Assembly: GCF_900637635.1 (NCBI RefSeq)
Contig: NZ_LR134383.1
Coordinates: forward strand, 888,501-952,500
Reading direction: 5' to 3'
DNA length: 64,000 nt
Source: Legionella jordanis
GTDB lineage: Bacteria; Pseudomonadota; Gammaproteobacteria; Legionellales; Legionellaceae
Shown here: positions 44,872-54,744 of the stretch, piece by piece
Layout of the letters: each line of letters opens with the position of its first letter
How positions within the stretch are numbered: the first letter of the stretch is position 1
Translations under genes and position numbers: made by a program
Notes under the pieces: generated by a model
What the model saw: the letters and a program-made list of their open reading frames with translations, nothing else
Told to the model about the DNA's origin: nothing
Database searches by the model: none

Positions 44872-47487
44872 TTACATCCTATCTAGGCTAACCCCTTCCA
44901 TTGATTTTAAGTTTCCTGGAGAAGATTCTGAGGCTTTCACTTCAGGGGTTGAGGAGAAGAAAGCCATTGAGTTTGTTCCGGGAGATGCGGTACTCCTTGC
45001 TTTCACGAAAGCGGTGAGATCAACTGGGCGTTCCTGTTTGACCCGTTCCCCAGGATCTGCAGTAGCGGAGGCAGGAGGAGTGATGCTGCTTTCATTGATG
45101 GCCATGATTTTACAGTAATATTGACCCAGTAAATCTTCAACGACATATGCCAAAGCTTCATAGACTTTGCTGTGCATTTGGAAGAGGGTTATCTCGCTGC
45201 TTTCCTCTATGGGATCAGAATGCTCAAGAGCGTTTCTTAAGGCCACTAAGGTCACTAAGTCCTTTTTTAAATCAGCATCGATGCTCTCTAGCACACCAAG
45301 TGCTGACAGTTTGTTAATCATGTTTATTATCTGTGCTACTACATAAGAGGTACTGAGTAAAAGCTCAATGTCGGTTTGTAAAAATGGCTTGACCCTTCCT
45401 GTTTCAGATAAATGGTCTTCTCTTAAAACCTTGGATTCCACCATCAAGGCTTTCAGCAAATTCATGCGATTTTTTAAACGCTTGATTGTTTCTTCGGTTG
45501 TTTGTTTAGGAGTATTGGTGACGCCTGCCTCATTACCTTTTCTAAGCTCTTCAAACAAGTTGAAACCCACAGCTTTGATGTTGGGAAAAACTTTATCCAT
45601 GGAATCTCTTACTTTGCTTTCTAAATCCTGCTTCTTTCTGCTGAGTTCAGCCTGTGCTTGAGTTCTTTTATCCTTGTAATTGTCCTCGGCCAAACTCAAT
45701 AATCGTTTAGGTTCACGTAATTCTTTACCACTTAGATTTTTAAAATCAGAGCTTCTAATTTTAAAGAAAGGGATTCCACCCTTTAACATTTGTATAACCT
45801 CGGTGAAAAAGCCAACCCGTACAGGTTTAAGGCTGGATACCACCAATTTGATTTCCTCCACAGACAGCAAGGGTTGTTTAGGTACAAATAGGTTAGGCAT
45901 AAAGGGAGGGACTACTTGATAATAACTTTTAACTGCCTCCCAGTATGCTCTAACCGGTTTTTCCCAGGTGGAATAGCCAGATTCAATATTGGGCCAGAGA
46001 GGGAAGTGTTTTTCTCGTTTGACAATGTCTCCCTGGATGTACTCCTTCAGAAGGCTGAATTCTTTTTGCAAAGCTGAGATTTGAGCTTCATCATTTTCAA
46101 GATGAGTTAAGACGTCGAAGGATTCGAGATCTTCAGCATGGCAAAGGCCATTGCGAATTGCGCCGGACAAGCGATCGGTGCTGATGAAATCCAGTCGTTT
46201 GAGATGACTGCCCCAACTGCGTATGGAGAACATTTCTCCTACCAGTTGCATGCTCCGTAAAAAAGCCAATCTCCCTTTCAAACTTTGACTGTAAGAAGAG
46301 GTATGCATCAGGACTTGCAATTGAGCCAACGGCGTGGATGGTGTTTTTCCTTCAATCAGGGACAGATTCATTTCCTCCCCTTTGTTGGGAAGCAAAGCCA
46401 TTAAACGCAAATAATTGGCAGAATGTTTGCTATACCACATCAATGCATGCAGGTTGGGTAAATCGCTAATGGTTATTTGCTCAATTGGATGGCCATTAAG
46501 ACGTTGACTGAGGACTTCAAAAAATTGTCTCAGGCTCTTTAAGTCTGTTTTGACGATGTCAAGCATAGCCATTTTAACCAAGCAAGTTTCATTTAAGACC
46601 GCATTAAAAAAGTTTTGTATAATCTCTCCCTGATCATTATTACGGTCATATATGTAACTTAGGGGTAACCCCCCCAATTCATTTTCTTTATCAACTTGAT
46701 CATCGGCTATGAACAGCGAGCCGCAAAATTCCAGAAAATACCAGGAGTTTCCGGCCCAGGGTAAATGATCCAATAGCTTGCCACGTTCATCACGTGGGAA
46801 CTGATGGATGGTTTCAAACATCATGCGCAAGGCTATTTTGGCGTCATCAAGAAAAATGTCATCGAGAGCGGTGGAAATGAATTTCAGAATATAGGTATCA
46901 GCAAAAGCCGTAGCCTGGTTTGGTTCATCGGCGAATTGGAAGGCCATAAATTCACCTGCGACTTTTAACCGATATGTTTTGGCATTGGGGTTATCTTTAT
47001 TTAGCAAGGTTTGACTGATTGCAAAGGCAAAGGGTTTATCGTGGGAATCGTAATATTTATACACAAATTGCATTAATTCATTGATCCAGGCCACTTGCTC
47101 CTTAAAGCTTAATTTAGCTACGTTAGCATGCTTTGTGCGCATGAGTTCAAATTCATTTAAGTATTCTTCGCTGCAAATTAGACCTCGCAACCCCCCATCC
47201 ACGAAAAAATCGGTGTTTAAATGTTCTTCTTTCAAAAGTTTTATCTGCTTAAGCACTTTACTGTTTGGAGCTAAAGCAAAGGCCATTGAAAAAGAGCTTA
47301 CCGCTAAACGGTATTGTTTTAAGGCAAGATGAGCCAATCCTTTGTTATACCAGGCTTCAGCGAATACCGGCTCTAAGCGAATTGCTTCGTCAAAATTGTT
47401 CAAGGCCTGTCTGCTACGCTCTTGTTTTTGTCTACTTTTGAGTAGTTTCTTACCTTCTTTATTTAAGCGGAGAGCCTGGGGATTCAT
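44872..47487 (-). CDS. TPR protein with two HEPN-like Rx4H motifs
   Basis: An 871-residue protein I cannot name. Residues 20-90 contain two to three TPR motifs (AEAWYNKGLAHLALKQYR, then AVSSFSMAFALAPN). The rest is almost all helical. Two places match the HEPN nuclease motif R-N/D/H-x3-H: RNGLCH at 445-450 (nt 46138-46155) and RNALEH at 751-756 (nt 45220-45237), both inside long helical segments (DRLSGAIRNGLCHAEDLES and TLVALRNALEHSDP). Residues 600-625 may be coiled coil. The last 70 residues are disordered and rich in S, P, T and E. There is no signal peptide or membrane helix. It borders pseudogenes, so it is likely acquired. It could be an RNase-type defence protein, a non-catalytic HEPN protein or a secreted effector; the sequence does not decide. 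Confidence 0.65.
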   Translation of the reverse strand: MNPQALRLNKEGKKLLKSRQKQERSRQALNNFDEAIRLEPVFAEAWYNKGLAHLALKQYRLAVSSFSMAFALAPNSKVLKQIKLLKEEHLNTDFFVDGGLRGLICSEEYLNEFELMRTKHANVAKLSFKEQVAWINELMQFVYKYYDSHDKPFAFAISQTLLNKDNPNAKTYRLKVAGEFMAFQFADEPNQATAFADTYILKFISTALDDIFLDDAKIALRMMFETIHQFPRDERGKLLDHLPWAGNSWYFLEFCGSLFIADDQVDKENELGGLPLSYIYDRNNDQGEIIQNFFNAVLNETCLVKMAMLDIVKTDLKSLRQFFEVLSQRLNGHPIEQITISDLPNLHALMWYSKHSANYLRLMALLPNKGEEMNLSLIEGKTPSTPLAQLQVLMHTSSYSQSLKGRLAFLRSMQLVGEMFSIRSWGSHLKRLDFISTDRLSGAIRNGLCHAEDLESFDVLTHLENDEAQISALQKEFSLLKEYIQGDIVKREKHFPLWPNIESGYSTWEKPVRAYWEAVKSYYQVVPPFMPNLFVPKQPLLSVEEIKLVVSSLKPVRVGFFTEVIQMLKGGIPFFKIRSSDFKNLSGKELREPKRLLSLAEDNYKDKRTQAQAELSRKKQDLESKVRDSMDKVFPNIKAVGFNLFEELRKGNEAGVTNTPKQTTEETIKRLKNRMNLLKALMVESKVLREDHLSETGRVKPFLQTDIELLLSTSYVVAQIINMINKLSALGVLESIDADLKKDLVTLVALRNALEHSDPIEESSEITLFQMHSKVYEALAYVVEDLLGQYYCKIMAINESSITPPASATADPGERVKQERPVDLTAFVKARSTASPGTNSMAFFSSTPEVKASESSPGNLKSMEGVSLDRM

Positions 47488-47628
47488 ACTTCACCTACCT
47501 TAAGAGTCATTGGGTATTTCTTTCGTTCAATAAATTATCATGAAGGCGATAATCTGTCTAAGGTGTTGTATGGATAATTAGATGGTTCAAAAAGTTGTGA
47601 GGGCTACACGGAAGTTCGGGTGAATCGT

Positions 47629-47659
47629 AAATACCCTCGTAAGCAGTCCGAGGGTATTT
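47629..47659 (-). terminator. Hairpin downstream of nrdB
   Basis: AAATACCCTCG (47629-47639) and CGAGGGTATTT (47649-47659) form a perfect 11-bp stem with a nine-base loop, 15 bases past the nrdB stop on the minus strand. Only a short T stretch is present in the outer stem. Probably the end of the nrdAB transcript. Confidence 0.7.
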
Positions 47660-47674
47660 AGTGGTTATGCCAAA

Positions 47675-48781
47675 TTAATCTTCATCTTCCCAGCTCAGTG
47701 TGCCGCCGGCTTGATACTCAATGACACGAGTTTCAAAGAAGTTTTTCTCTTTCTTAAGATCCATCATTTCACTCATCCAGGGGAAAGGATTTTCAGCACC
47801 AGGATATTGTTCTGGCAAACCAATTTGACTGAGGCGTCTGTTGGCAATAAAGTGCAGATATTCTTCAAACATTTCTGCATTCATGCCAAGAATGCCATGG
47901 GGCATTGTGTCTTTAGCGTATTGGTATTCCAGCTCAACCCCTTCTCTAATGAGATTAATGATTTCGGTTTTAAATTCAGGCGTCCATAAATGGGGGTTTT
48001 CAATTTTAATTTGATTGATGACATCAATACCAAAATTCATGTGCATGGACTCATCGCGCAAAATATATTGGAACTGCTCGGACGTTCCAACCATTTTGTT
48101 GCGTCTTCCCATGGAAAGAATTTGCGTGAAACCTACGTAGAAGAATATGCCTTCAAAAACCACGTAAAAGGCAATTAAATCACGAAGTAGGCGTTGATCG
48201 TCTTCGAGGCTGCCCGTATGGAAATTAGGATCGCCCAGGCTTTGGGTGAAAGGCAAGGCCCAGGAAGCTTTTCTAGCCACGGCTGGAATTTCACGATACA
48301 TGTTAAATACCGCTGCTTCATCCAATCCCAAACTTTCAATGATGTATTGATAAGCATGAGTATGGAGCGCTTCTTCAAAGGCTTGCCGTAATAAATACTG
48401 GCGGCACTCTGGGTTGGTGATGTGTCGATAGACTGCCAACACCAAATTATTAGCAACTAAAGAATCAGCCGTTGAGAAGAAACCTAAATTACGAAGGACG
48501 ATGAGGCGCTCATCTGCCGTTAGTCCATTGGGATCCTTCCATAGAGCTACATCGGCACTCATGCTGATTTCATTGGGCATCCAATGATTGGCGCAAGCAG
48601 CCAAATATTTATCCCAAGCCCATTTGTATTTGAATGGGACCAATTGGTTTAAATCAGCTCGGCAATTGATGATTTGTTTATCATCAACGTGAATACGACT
48701 GGCTCCCATTTCTAATAATTCCAGGCCAGTGGCACCCAAATGTCTGGATGCCTCAGGAGTGTTCATATTGGTTGTTGACAT
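47675..48781 (-). CDS. nrdB: Ribonucleotide reductase class Ia, beta subunit
   Basis: Carries the di-iron tyrosyl radical cofactor that NrdA uses to make deoxynucleotides. The iron-ligand motifs are visible: an N-terminal Asp/Glu region after [35 protein letters not shown] (Glu and His), [14 protein letters not shown] and [16 protein letters not shown] (Glu and His). The C-terminal tail [14 protein letters not shown], which docks onto NrdA, is intact. It is 368 residues long. AGGAG precedes the ATG by nine bases, and nrdA ends 14 bases upstream, so they form an operon. Confidence 0.96.
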   Translation of the reverse strand: MSTTNMNTPEASRHLGATGLELLEMGASRIHVDDKQIINCRADLNQLVPFKYKWAWDKYLAACANHWMPNEISMSADVALWKDPNGLTADERLIVLRNLGFFSTADSLVANNLVLAVYRHITNPECRQYLLRQAFEEALHTHAYQYIIESLGLDEAAVFNMYREIPAVARKASWALPFTQSLGDPNFHTGSLEDDQRLLRDLIAFYVVFEGIFFYVGFTQILSMGRRNKMVGTSEQFQYILRDESMHMNFGIDVINQIKIENPHLWTPEFKTEIINLIREGVELEYQYAKDTMPHGILGMNAEMFEEYLHFIANRRLSQIGLPEQYPGAENPFPWMSEMMDLKKEKNFFETRVIEYQAGGTLSWEDED

Positions 48782-48795
48782 TCTTTAATCTCCTC

Positions 48796-51615
48796 TTATT
48801 GGCAAGCTTCGCAGTCCGGATCCAAAATGGAGCACACTTTGGGTTCTTCAATTTTTACTGCATTAAGTGCCCCATCTGCGATGGTTGATTTTTCAGCATT
48901 GGTCGCGCCCATACTGCGTAAGTAATAGGTAGTTTTTAAGCCTTTTATCCAGGCGTATTTATACAGTTGATCCAGTTTTTTACCGGACGGTTTAGCCATA
49001 TAAATGTTGAGTGACTGCGCTTGATCAATCCATTTTTGGCGACGGGAAGCCGCTTCAACCAGCCAAATGGGGTCAATTTCAAAAGCAGTGGCATAGCGCG
49101 CTTTTAATTCGTTGGGAATGCGGCTAATGGGTTGTACGCTGCCATTGAAATATTTCAAATCATTTACCATGACCTCATCCCATAGGTTCAATGCTTTCAA
49201 GTCCGCAACCAAATAGGGATTTATTACCGTGAATTCACCCGATAAATTCGATTTCACATAGAGGTTTTGATAAGTCGGTTCAATGGATTGCGAAACACCA
49301 CAGATGTTGGAAATGGTGGCGGTGGGCGCAATGGCCATCACGTTCGAATTACGCATCCCCTGGGTACGAACCTTCACACGCAAACTTTCCCAATCCAATC
49401 GTTGTGAGCGATCCTGTTCAAGATATTTATTGCGAGCCTGCTGCAATAAATTAATAGAATCAATAGGCAGTATCCCCTTGCTCCACAATGAACCTTCATA
49501 GCTGGAATAATTGCCGCGCTCTTTAGCCAGTTCACAGGATGCTTCAATGGCGTAGTAGCTTATCAATTCCATGGAAACATCGGCAAATTCCACAGCTTCT
49601 TGGGAGGCATAATTAATTTTTAATTCATAAAGCGCATCCTGAAAGCCCATTAAGCCCAAGCCGACTGGCCGGTGCTGCAAGTTTGAATTACGAGCTTGGG
49701 GAACGGAGTAGTAATTAATATCAATCACGTTATCCAACATGCGCACTGCGGTGGTAATGGTTTGTTTAAGTTTTTCATTATCCAATTGGCCGTTGCGAAT
49801 GTGTGCGGGCAAGTTAATACTGCCTAGGTTGCAAACCGCAATTTCATCTTGTGAAGTATTTAAGGTAATTTCTGTGCATAAATTCGAGCTATGAATCACA
49901 CCCGCATGCTGTTGAGGTGAGCGAAGGTTGCAAGGATCCTTAAACGTTAGCCATGGATGGCCTGTTTCAAAGAGCATGGACAACATTTTTCGCCATAACT
50001 TAACCGCGGATAAGGTCTTAGCGTTTTTAATTTCTCCACGGCGAGCTTTTTCTTCGCATTTGGTGTAGAACGCTTCAAACGCTTTGCCATACTCTTCATG
50101 CAATTCGGGTACTTCATCGGGAGAAAAGAGGGTCCATTCACCATCTTCATGAACTCGTTTCATGAATAAATCCGGAACCCAAAGTGCTGTATTCATGTCA
50201 TGAGTACGTCGTCGATCATCGCCGGTGTTTTTACGAAGTTCTAGGAATTCTTCAACATCGCGATGCCAGCATTCCAAGTAGGCGCAAACCGCTCCCTTTC
50301 GTTTACCCCCCTGATTCACAGCAACAGCGGTAGCATCAGCAACGTTTAAGAAAGGGACAACGCCCTGGGACTTGCCATTGGTGCCCTTGATGTAGGAACC
50401 CATAGCCCTAACGGGTGTCCAGTCATTACCGAGGCCGCCGGCAAACTTTGATAATAGGGCATTATCTTTAATGGCGCTGTAGATGCCATCCAAATCATCT
50501 GGAACAGTGGTTAAATAACAGCTTGAAAGCTGGGGCCTTACTGTACCTGAATTAAACAATGTTGGCGTAGACGACATGTAATCAAAGGAGGATAAAAGCA
50601 GGTAAAATTCAATAGCCCGTTCGTTTTTCTCGGGTTCACGAATTGCCAATCCCATAGCTACCCGCATAAAGAAGGCTTGAGGCAGCTCATAACGTTCGCC
50701 ATTTTCATGGATGAAATAGCGATCATAAAGAGTTTGCAAGCTCAAATAAGTAAACTGCATATCCCGCTGAGGCAGCAAAGCTTTGCCAAGTTTATCCAAA
50801 TCAAATTCTGCTAATTTATGATCAAGTAAGCCTTGATTAATGCCTTGTGCCAAATAAGCCTTGAAGTAGGCGGGATAAAGTTCTGCCATTTCGTCGAATG
50901 TGGCTTCCGTTTGCATTTGCAGCTTGTTTAAGGCTTCTGAGCGCAAACTGTCCAATAACAAACGGGCACTGACATAAGTGTAATTGGGCTCTTTCTCAAC
51001 CAGAGTACGAGCTGCCATAATCAGCGCTTTATGAACGTCTTCCAATTTCGCCTGGTTATAAAGGTTACGTAAGGCATCTTTAATAACGGGTTCTGCACTG
51101 ACATTGTCCAAATCCCGGCAAGCTTCATTAACAATGGTTTTAACACGCTCCATGTCGAGAGGCTTGATCTCGCCGTCCGGCATGGTAATTAAAGGTACTT
51201 TGGCATCACGAGCTTGTTGCTTGAGTGCGTTTTCACGAACTTTGCGATGCTCTTCGCGATAAAGGACATAGGCACGAGCTACTTCATAATGACTGCTGCG
51301 CATCAAGGCTAATTCAACCTGGTCCTGGATGTCCTCAATGTGAATAGCCCCACCGCTGGGTAAACGACGCTTGAATGCTTGGGTTATTTGCTGCGTTAAT
51401 TGGTTAACTTGCTCATGAATGCGGTTAGATGCGGCGGCATTACTTCCTTCTATGGCAATGAACGCTTTGGTGATGGCCACTTTAATTTTATTGTCATCAT
51501 ACTGGACGACTTTGCCATTGCGTTTGATGGTTTTTAATACACCTGGAACATTGGCGGCCAATTCCAGTTGACCTGTTTGCGGCACATCTTTTACCGGCTC
51601 AAGAATTTCAGACAT
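48796..51615 (-). CDS. nrdA: Ribonucleotide reductase class Ia, alpha subunit
   Basis: Catalytic subunit reducing ribonucleoside diphosphates. The N-terminal ATP-cone (TIKRNGKVVQYDDNKIKVAI onwards, about residues 27-120) gives dATP inhibition. Core motifs include TPTLFNSGTVRPQLSSCYLT (active-site Cys), NLCTEITLNTSQDEIAVCNL with the N-x-C-x-E radical and acid-base residues, and PTATISNICGVSQSIEPTYQ. The C-terminal tail ends DCEACQ with the cysteine pair that re-reduces the active site. It is 939 residues long, larger than E. coli NrdA because of the longer ATP-cone region. Two NrdR boxes lie upstream (51731-51778). Confidence 0.96.
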   Translation of the reverse strand: MSEILEPVKDVPQTGQLELAANVPGVLKTIKRNGKVVQYDDNKIKVAITKAFIAIEGSNAAASNRIHEQVNQLTQQITQAFKRRLPSGGAIHIEDIQDQVELALMRSSHYEVARAYVLYREEHRKVRENALKQQARDAKVPLITMPDGEIKPLDMERVKTIVNEACRDLDNVSAEPVIKDALRNLYNQAKLEDVHKALIMAARTLVEKEPNYTYVSARLLLDSLRSEALNKLQMQTEATFDEMAELYPAYFKAYLAQGINQGLLDHKLAEFDLDKLGKALLPQRDMQFTYLSLQTLYDRYFIHENGERYELPQAFFMRVAMGLAIREPEKNERAIEFYLLLSSFDYMSSTPTLFNSGTVRPQLSSCYLTTVPDDLDGIYSAIKDNALLSKFAGGLGNDWTPVRAMGSYIKGTNGKSQGVVPFLNVADATAVAVNQGGKRKGAVCAYLECWHRDVEEFLELRKNTGDDRRRTHDMNTALWVPDLFMKRVHEDGEWTLFSPDEVPELHEEYGKAFEAFYTKCEEKARRGEIKNAKTLSAVKLWRKMLSMLFETGHPWLTFKDPCNLRSPQQHAGVIHSSNLCTEITLNTSQDEIAVCNLGSINLPAHIRNGQLDNEKLKQTITTAVRMLDNVIDINYYSVPQARNSNLQHRPVGLGLMGFQDALYELKINYASQEAVEFADVSMELISYYAIEASCELAKERGNYSSYEGSLWSKGILPIDSINLLQQARNKYLEQDRSQRLDWESLRVKVRTQGMRNSNVMAIAPTATISNICGVSQSIEPTYQNLYVKSNLSGEFTVINPYLVADLKALNLWDEVMVNDLKYFNGSVQPISRIPNELKARYATAFEIDPIWLVEAASRRQKWIDQAQSLNIYMAKPSGKKLDQLYKYAWIKGLKTTYYLRSMGATNAEKSTIADGALNAVKIEEPKVCSILDPDCEACQ

Positions 51616-51730
51616 GTTTTTCCCCCAAGGAAGCTGTTTTTCTTATTGATAATCTGTGCTGATTCGATCCGTGAAATCACAGTTCATATTTGAAATTTTA
51701 GCCTAGTTTAGGCCTGGGCACAATATAAAA

Positions 51731-51746
51731 ACACTATATCTGGTTG
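51731..51746. promoter_or_regulatory. NrdR box (promoter-proximal)
   Basis: ACACTATATCTGGTTG against the NrdR consensus acaCwAtATaTwGtgt. The left half is perfect and the right half is degenerate. It lies 116 bases before the nrdA ATG and 32 bases from the second box, the usual three-turn spacing for the NrdR repressor. Confidence 0.75.
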
Positions 51747-51762
51747 CGTGCATAATAAACAC

Positions 51763-51778
51763 TCACTATATATTGTGT
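51763..51778. promoter_or_regulatory. NrdR box (distal)
   Basis: TCACTATATATTGTGT matches the NrdR consensus at all positions but the first. With the box at 51731-51746 it makes the tandem operator through which NrdR shuts off nrdAB when dATP is high. No nrdR gene is in this window. Confidence 0.85.
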
Positions 51779-51934
51779 TTTTTTAAATAGGTCAAGAGAA
51801 TAAGCTGTGGATAAAATGTTAACCTCTTGTGTAAACTTATCAGTTGAGTCTAAGCCTATAAAAACAATGAGTAATTTATTGGAGAAAGGTAGAAAAAATG
51901 ATCAGCCTTTCCTTAATATGCGGAAATAACCATT

Positions 51935-53806
51935 TTATTTAGCGGGGAGGTTTGCAGAGGTTGGCAAGTCAATGGCGATTTTTTTTCCAAAACTCAGCCT
52001 TAATGAATTAAGAATGGCAAGAACGTCAATCAGTTCTTGCAGAAGGGCACCGGCAACCGGGGGAATAAAGCCAAAAGCTGCGAAACCCATGCCAATAAGA
52101 CTCAACAGCATACCGCCTAGGGCACTCTGCAAGGCAACACGACGAGTTTTTAAGCCAAGATGAATTAACTCATCGACCTTAATAAAAGTATTGTCCAGAA
52201 TCACAGCTCCAGCAGACTCTGCAGTGATATTGCTGGATTGTCCAAAAGCAATACCGACAGTGGCTGCCGTTAATGCTGGGGCATCGTTGATGCCATCCCC
52301 CATGAACACTGTAGGAGCTTTTTTGCATTCTTCCCGAACAATATTGAGTTTTTGCTCAGGGCTTTGGGAGGCATGAATGTCTTTGAGGTTAAGCAATTCA
52401 CTTAGATACTTAACTTCGGATTCACGATCACCGGAAACAATCATAATTTTTTCAAAAGCATGGGATGGTCCCAGGTGACGGATGAAAGATTTACTTTCTT
52501 TACGCGGTGCATCATGAAAAGAGAAAGCGGCGGCAAACTGGTTATTCAAAAGAACAATGCACTCCAGGCCATGTTCAATTGGGGGAAGCTCATTAGCTTG
52601 TGTCGGAAATTGGTCTTGGAATTTTTTTCGGCTACTGACATGAACCGTTTGCCCATCAATGATGCCGGTTAAGCCTTGCCCTGGTTTTTCTGATACATGC
52701 GAAGCTTCGAGCAATTCTAAATTCCTGTCCTTGGCTGCTTTAAGGATGGCTTTAGCTAAAGGATGTTTGGAGTATTTTTCAAGACTGGCGGTATATTGCA
52801 AAATTTTATCATCATCAATATTCTGCGCGCGAATCTTAGTTAATTTAGGTTCACCGTAAGTCAAAGTGCCCGTTTTGTCAAAAATGGCTGTCCGGCAAAG
52901 AGGTAATCGCTCAAGAACAGTAGGATCGCGAATGATGATGCTAAGTTTTGCTGCCCTGGAAATGGCGCCAATTAGGCTAATGGGTATGGCAAGCAGCAAA
53001 GGACAAGGTGTTGCAATAACCAGGACAGACAAAAACCGTATGGCAGAACCTGTGTAATACCAGGCAAGGCCAGCTAGAATCAAGGCAATGGGAGCAAAAA
53101 TGGCCCCTATTTGATCGCCTAAGCGTCTTAAGTTGGGCCGCTTTTGCTCTGCTTCCCTAAGGACTTCCACAATGGCTGCATACCTGGAATCAGAGGGCAA
53201 TTTGCTCGCTTCGATGGTTAGGGGGGATTCACCATTGATAGCTCCTGAGAAAACCTGCGTTCCCGGGGCTTTAGCAATAAGATAAGGTTCGCCGGTCAGA
53301 TAGGATTCATCCATATACCCATGACCCTCAATAACGTCCCCATCAACCGGACAAGTTTCAAAAGGATAGACCACCACAGAATTGCCAATCCTAAGCTCAT
53401 CAAGGTTAATATCTGTAATGCTTTGCCCATCCTTACGATGAGCTTTGGCAGGCATGCGCGCGGCCAAGGCCATAAGAACTGAAGAAGCTTTGCGCATGGC
53501 ATATTGCTCAAGGCTTTGTCCACTGGCTAACATGAGAATAATTAACGTTGCTGCCAGGTATTCATGCAAAATAACGGAAGTAAGTAGGGCGAGGGCTGCC
53601 AGCGAATCTGCACCAAAATTACCCCGGAACAATTTGAAAAGGATGGCTAAAAACAACGGAATGCCGCTTAAGATGATGATAGCAATCAAAGGCAGTTCGG
53701 CCAAAGCTGAGGCAAACCATCTTAAGCAAAGGTGAATCAAAATAGCCAATAGGGAACCTAAAATACTCCAGGGTTGCCAATTGAAATGGTGGAGGGTAAA
53801 GGACAT
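51935..53806 (-). CDS. P1B-type heavy-metal-translocating ATPase without N-terminal metal-binding domain
   Basis: Inner-membrane metal pump, 623 residues. Seen: actuator TGEP at 171-174, the metal-site motif TPCP at 266-269 in a membrane helix, the phosphorylation site DKTGT with Asp310, the P1B-specific SKHPLAKAI, and the hinge GDGINDAPAL. There is no CxxC or HMA domain at the N-terminus; the chain goes straight into membrane helices. The TPCP motif, rather than CPC or SPC, makes copper less likely and zinc, cobalt or another divalent ion more likely, but the metal is not decided. No metalloregulator gene is adjacent. Confidence 0.85.
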   Translation of the reverse strand: MSFTLHHFNWQPWSILGSLLAILIHLCLRWFASALAELPLIAIIILSGIPLFLAILFKLFRGNFGADSLAALALLTSVILHEYLAATLIILMLASGQSLEQYAMRKASSVLMALAARMPAKAHRKDGQSITDINLDELRIGNSVVVYPFETCPVDGDVIEGHGYMDESYLTGEPYLIAKAPGTQVFSGAINGESPLTIEASKLPSDSRYAAIVEVLREAEQKRPNLRRLGDQIGAIFAPIALILAGLAWYYTGSAIRFLSVLVIATPCPLLLAIPISLIGAISRAAKLSIIIRDPTVLERLPLCRTAIFDKTGTLTYGEPKLTKIRAQNIDDDKILQYTASLEKYSKHPLAKAILKAAKDRNLELLEASHVSEKPGQGLTGIIDGQTVHVSSRKKFQDQFPTQANELPPIEHGLECIVLLNNQFAAAFSFHDAPRKESKSFIRHLGPSHAFEKIMIVSGDRESEVKYLSELLNLKDIHASQSPEQKLNIVREECKKAPTVFMGDGINDAPALTAATVGIAFGQSSNITAESAGAVILDNTFIKVDELIHLGLKTRRVALQSALGGMLLSLIGMGFAAFGFIPPVAGALLQELIDVLAILNSLRLSFGKKIAIDLPTSANLPAK

Positions 53807-53911
53807 GCCAAAATTATTGAATAAACAATTTTAAATAATAAACATAAGATAAAATTTACTGCAATAGCACGCATTCAGGAAAAATCGTTGAAAATTAATA
53901 GTTTTGGGGCG

Positions 53912-54697
53912 TCATGACTTGCGGGCTTTAACGATAATGGCATCGCTGACGTTTGAAAAACCATGTACTTCCAATTGAAAAGAATCCAATTGCGCGCGTA
54001 ATTGGCTGGAGCTTCCTCCATCTAGATTTAGAGCATTTTGGCAATTTAAGGGGGCAGCCTTCATAAGCTGGGCTAACTCGGTGGTGGATAAAGGCAAATT
54101 GTCGGTGACCAAAATGATAACGCGGCCATCATGTGTTATACCCAATGCAGAGCGTTCTGCCCGTCCGGCTTTCAACGGTGGTATGCGATTGTTAACCAAT
54201 AATCTTGGGCCGCTTTGAATTGCAAAGTCAATTTGATTGTTGGCTCTGAATTGGTTTGCGCTAGTCAAATAGGGTTTATGGTTTTTAATGTAAAAAACAC
54301 CCCACCAACTGATATTTTTAAGCGGTGCTTTCTGGCGTTTATTATAAATTCGCAAGCCTAATGGCTTAAAATTATTATCAAAAAAACCGCCGTTGATGGC
54401 GAGTAAGGCATGCGAAAATTGCGCGTATTCATTGACAGAAGCATGATCACGGGCTAATTCACTGGCTGTCACGATGGATAAATGATTTTTTTTTAAATCG
54501 ATGCGAAAAGCATGTATATGCGACCAGGGAGTTAAAAAATTGCCATCCAAATCCTGATATTCAATGCCAGGTGCCAAACTTCGCCATTCACTGTTGGCTA
54601 AAGGGCAGGAGCTAAAAGTCAATAAGAAGACTAACAGCGGCAATAATTTTTTAATTGAATTGTACCATAGAGAGATAGCAATGGTTTGCCTGAACAT
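53912..54697 (-). CDS. Exported phosphodiester glycosidase-family (NAGPA/DUF2233-like) protein
   Basis: A 261-residue secreted protein of the family named after the uncovering enzyme that removes N-acetylglucosamine from phosphodiesters. The N-terminus has a hydrophobic segment KLLPLLVFLLTFSSC; the Cys may be a lipobox (FSSC) or a normal signal peptide end. Family motifs are LLAINGGFFDNNFKPLGL, FAIQSGPRLLVN, RSALGITHDGRVIILVTD and ALNLDGGSSSQL. Substrate unknown; bacterial members are linked to polysaccharide or peptidoglycan turnover. It is divergent from pmbA with 47 bases between the two ATG codons, so promoters overlap. Confidence 0.8.
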   Translation of the reverse strand: MFRQTIAISLWYNSIKKLLPLLVFLLTFSSCPLANSEWRSLAPGIEYQDLDGNFLTPWSHIHAFRIDLKKNHLSIVTASELARDHASVNEYAQFSHALLAINGGFFDNNFKPLGLRIYNKRQKAPLKNISWWGVFYIKNHKPYLTSANQFRANNQIDFAIQSGPRLLVNNRIPPLKAGRAERSALGITHDGRVIILVTDNLPLSTTELAQLMKAAPLNCQNALNLDGGSSSQLRAQLDSFQLEVHGFSNVSDAIIVKARKS

Positions 54698-54744
54698 ATT
54701 AATCTTGTATCCTTGTGAACTACAATTATTGCTGCGGGATTACC

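Noticed and set aside
44810-45118. 102-codon plus-strand frame overlapping the end of the TPR-HEPN gene
   Set aside because: Its first codons are the tail of the decayed LuxR fragment and the rest is antisense to the TPR-HEPN gene.
47488-47674. Possible tRNA-like segment (GAAGTTCGGGTGAATC) after nrdB
   Set aside because: No cloverleaf could be built; the only stable structure is the terminator-like hairpin at 47629-47659.
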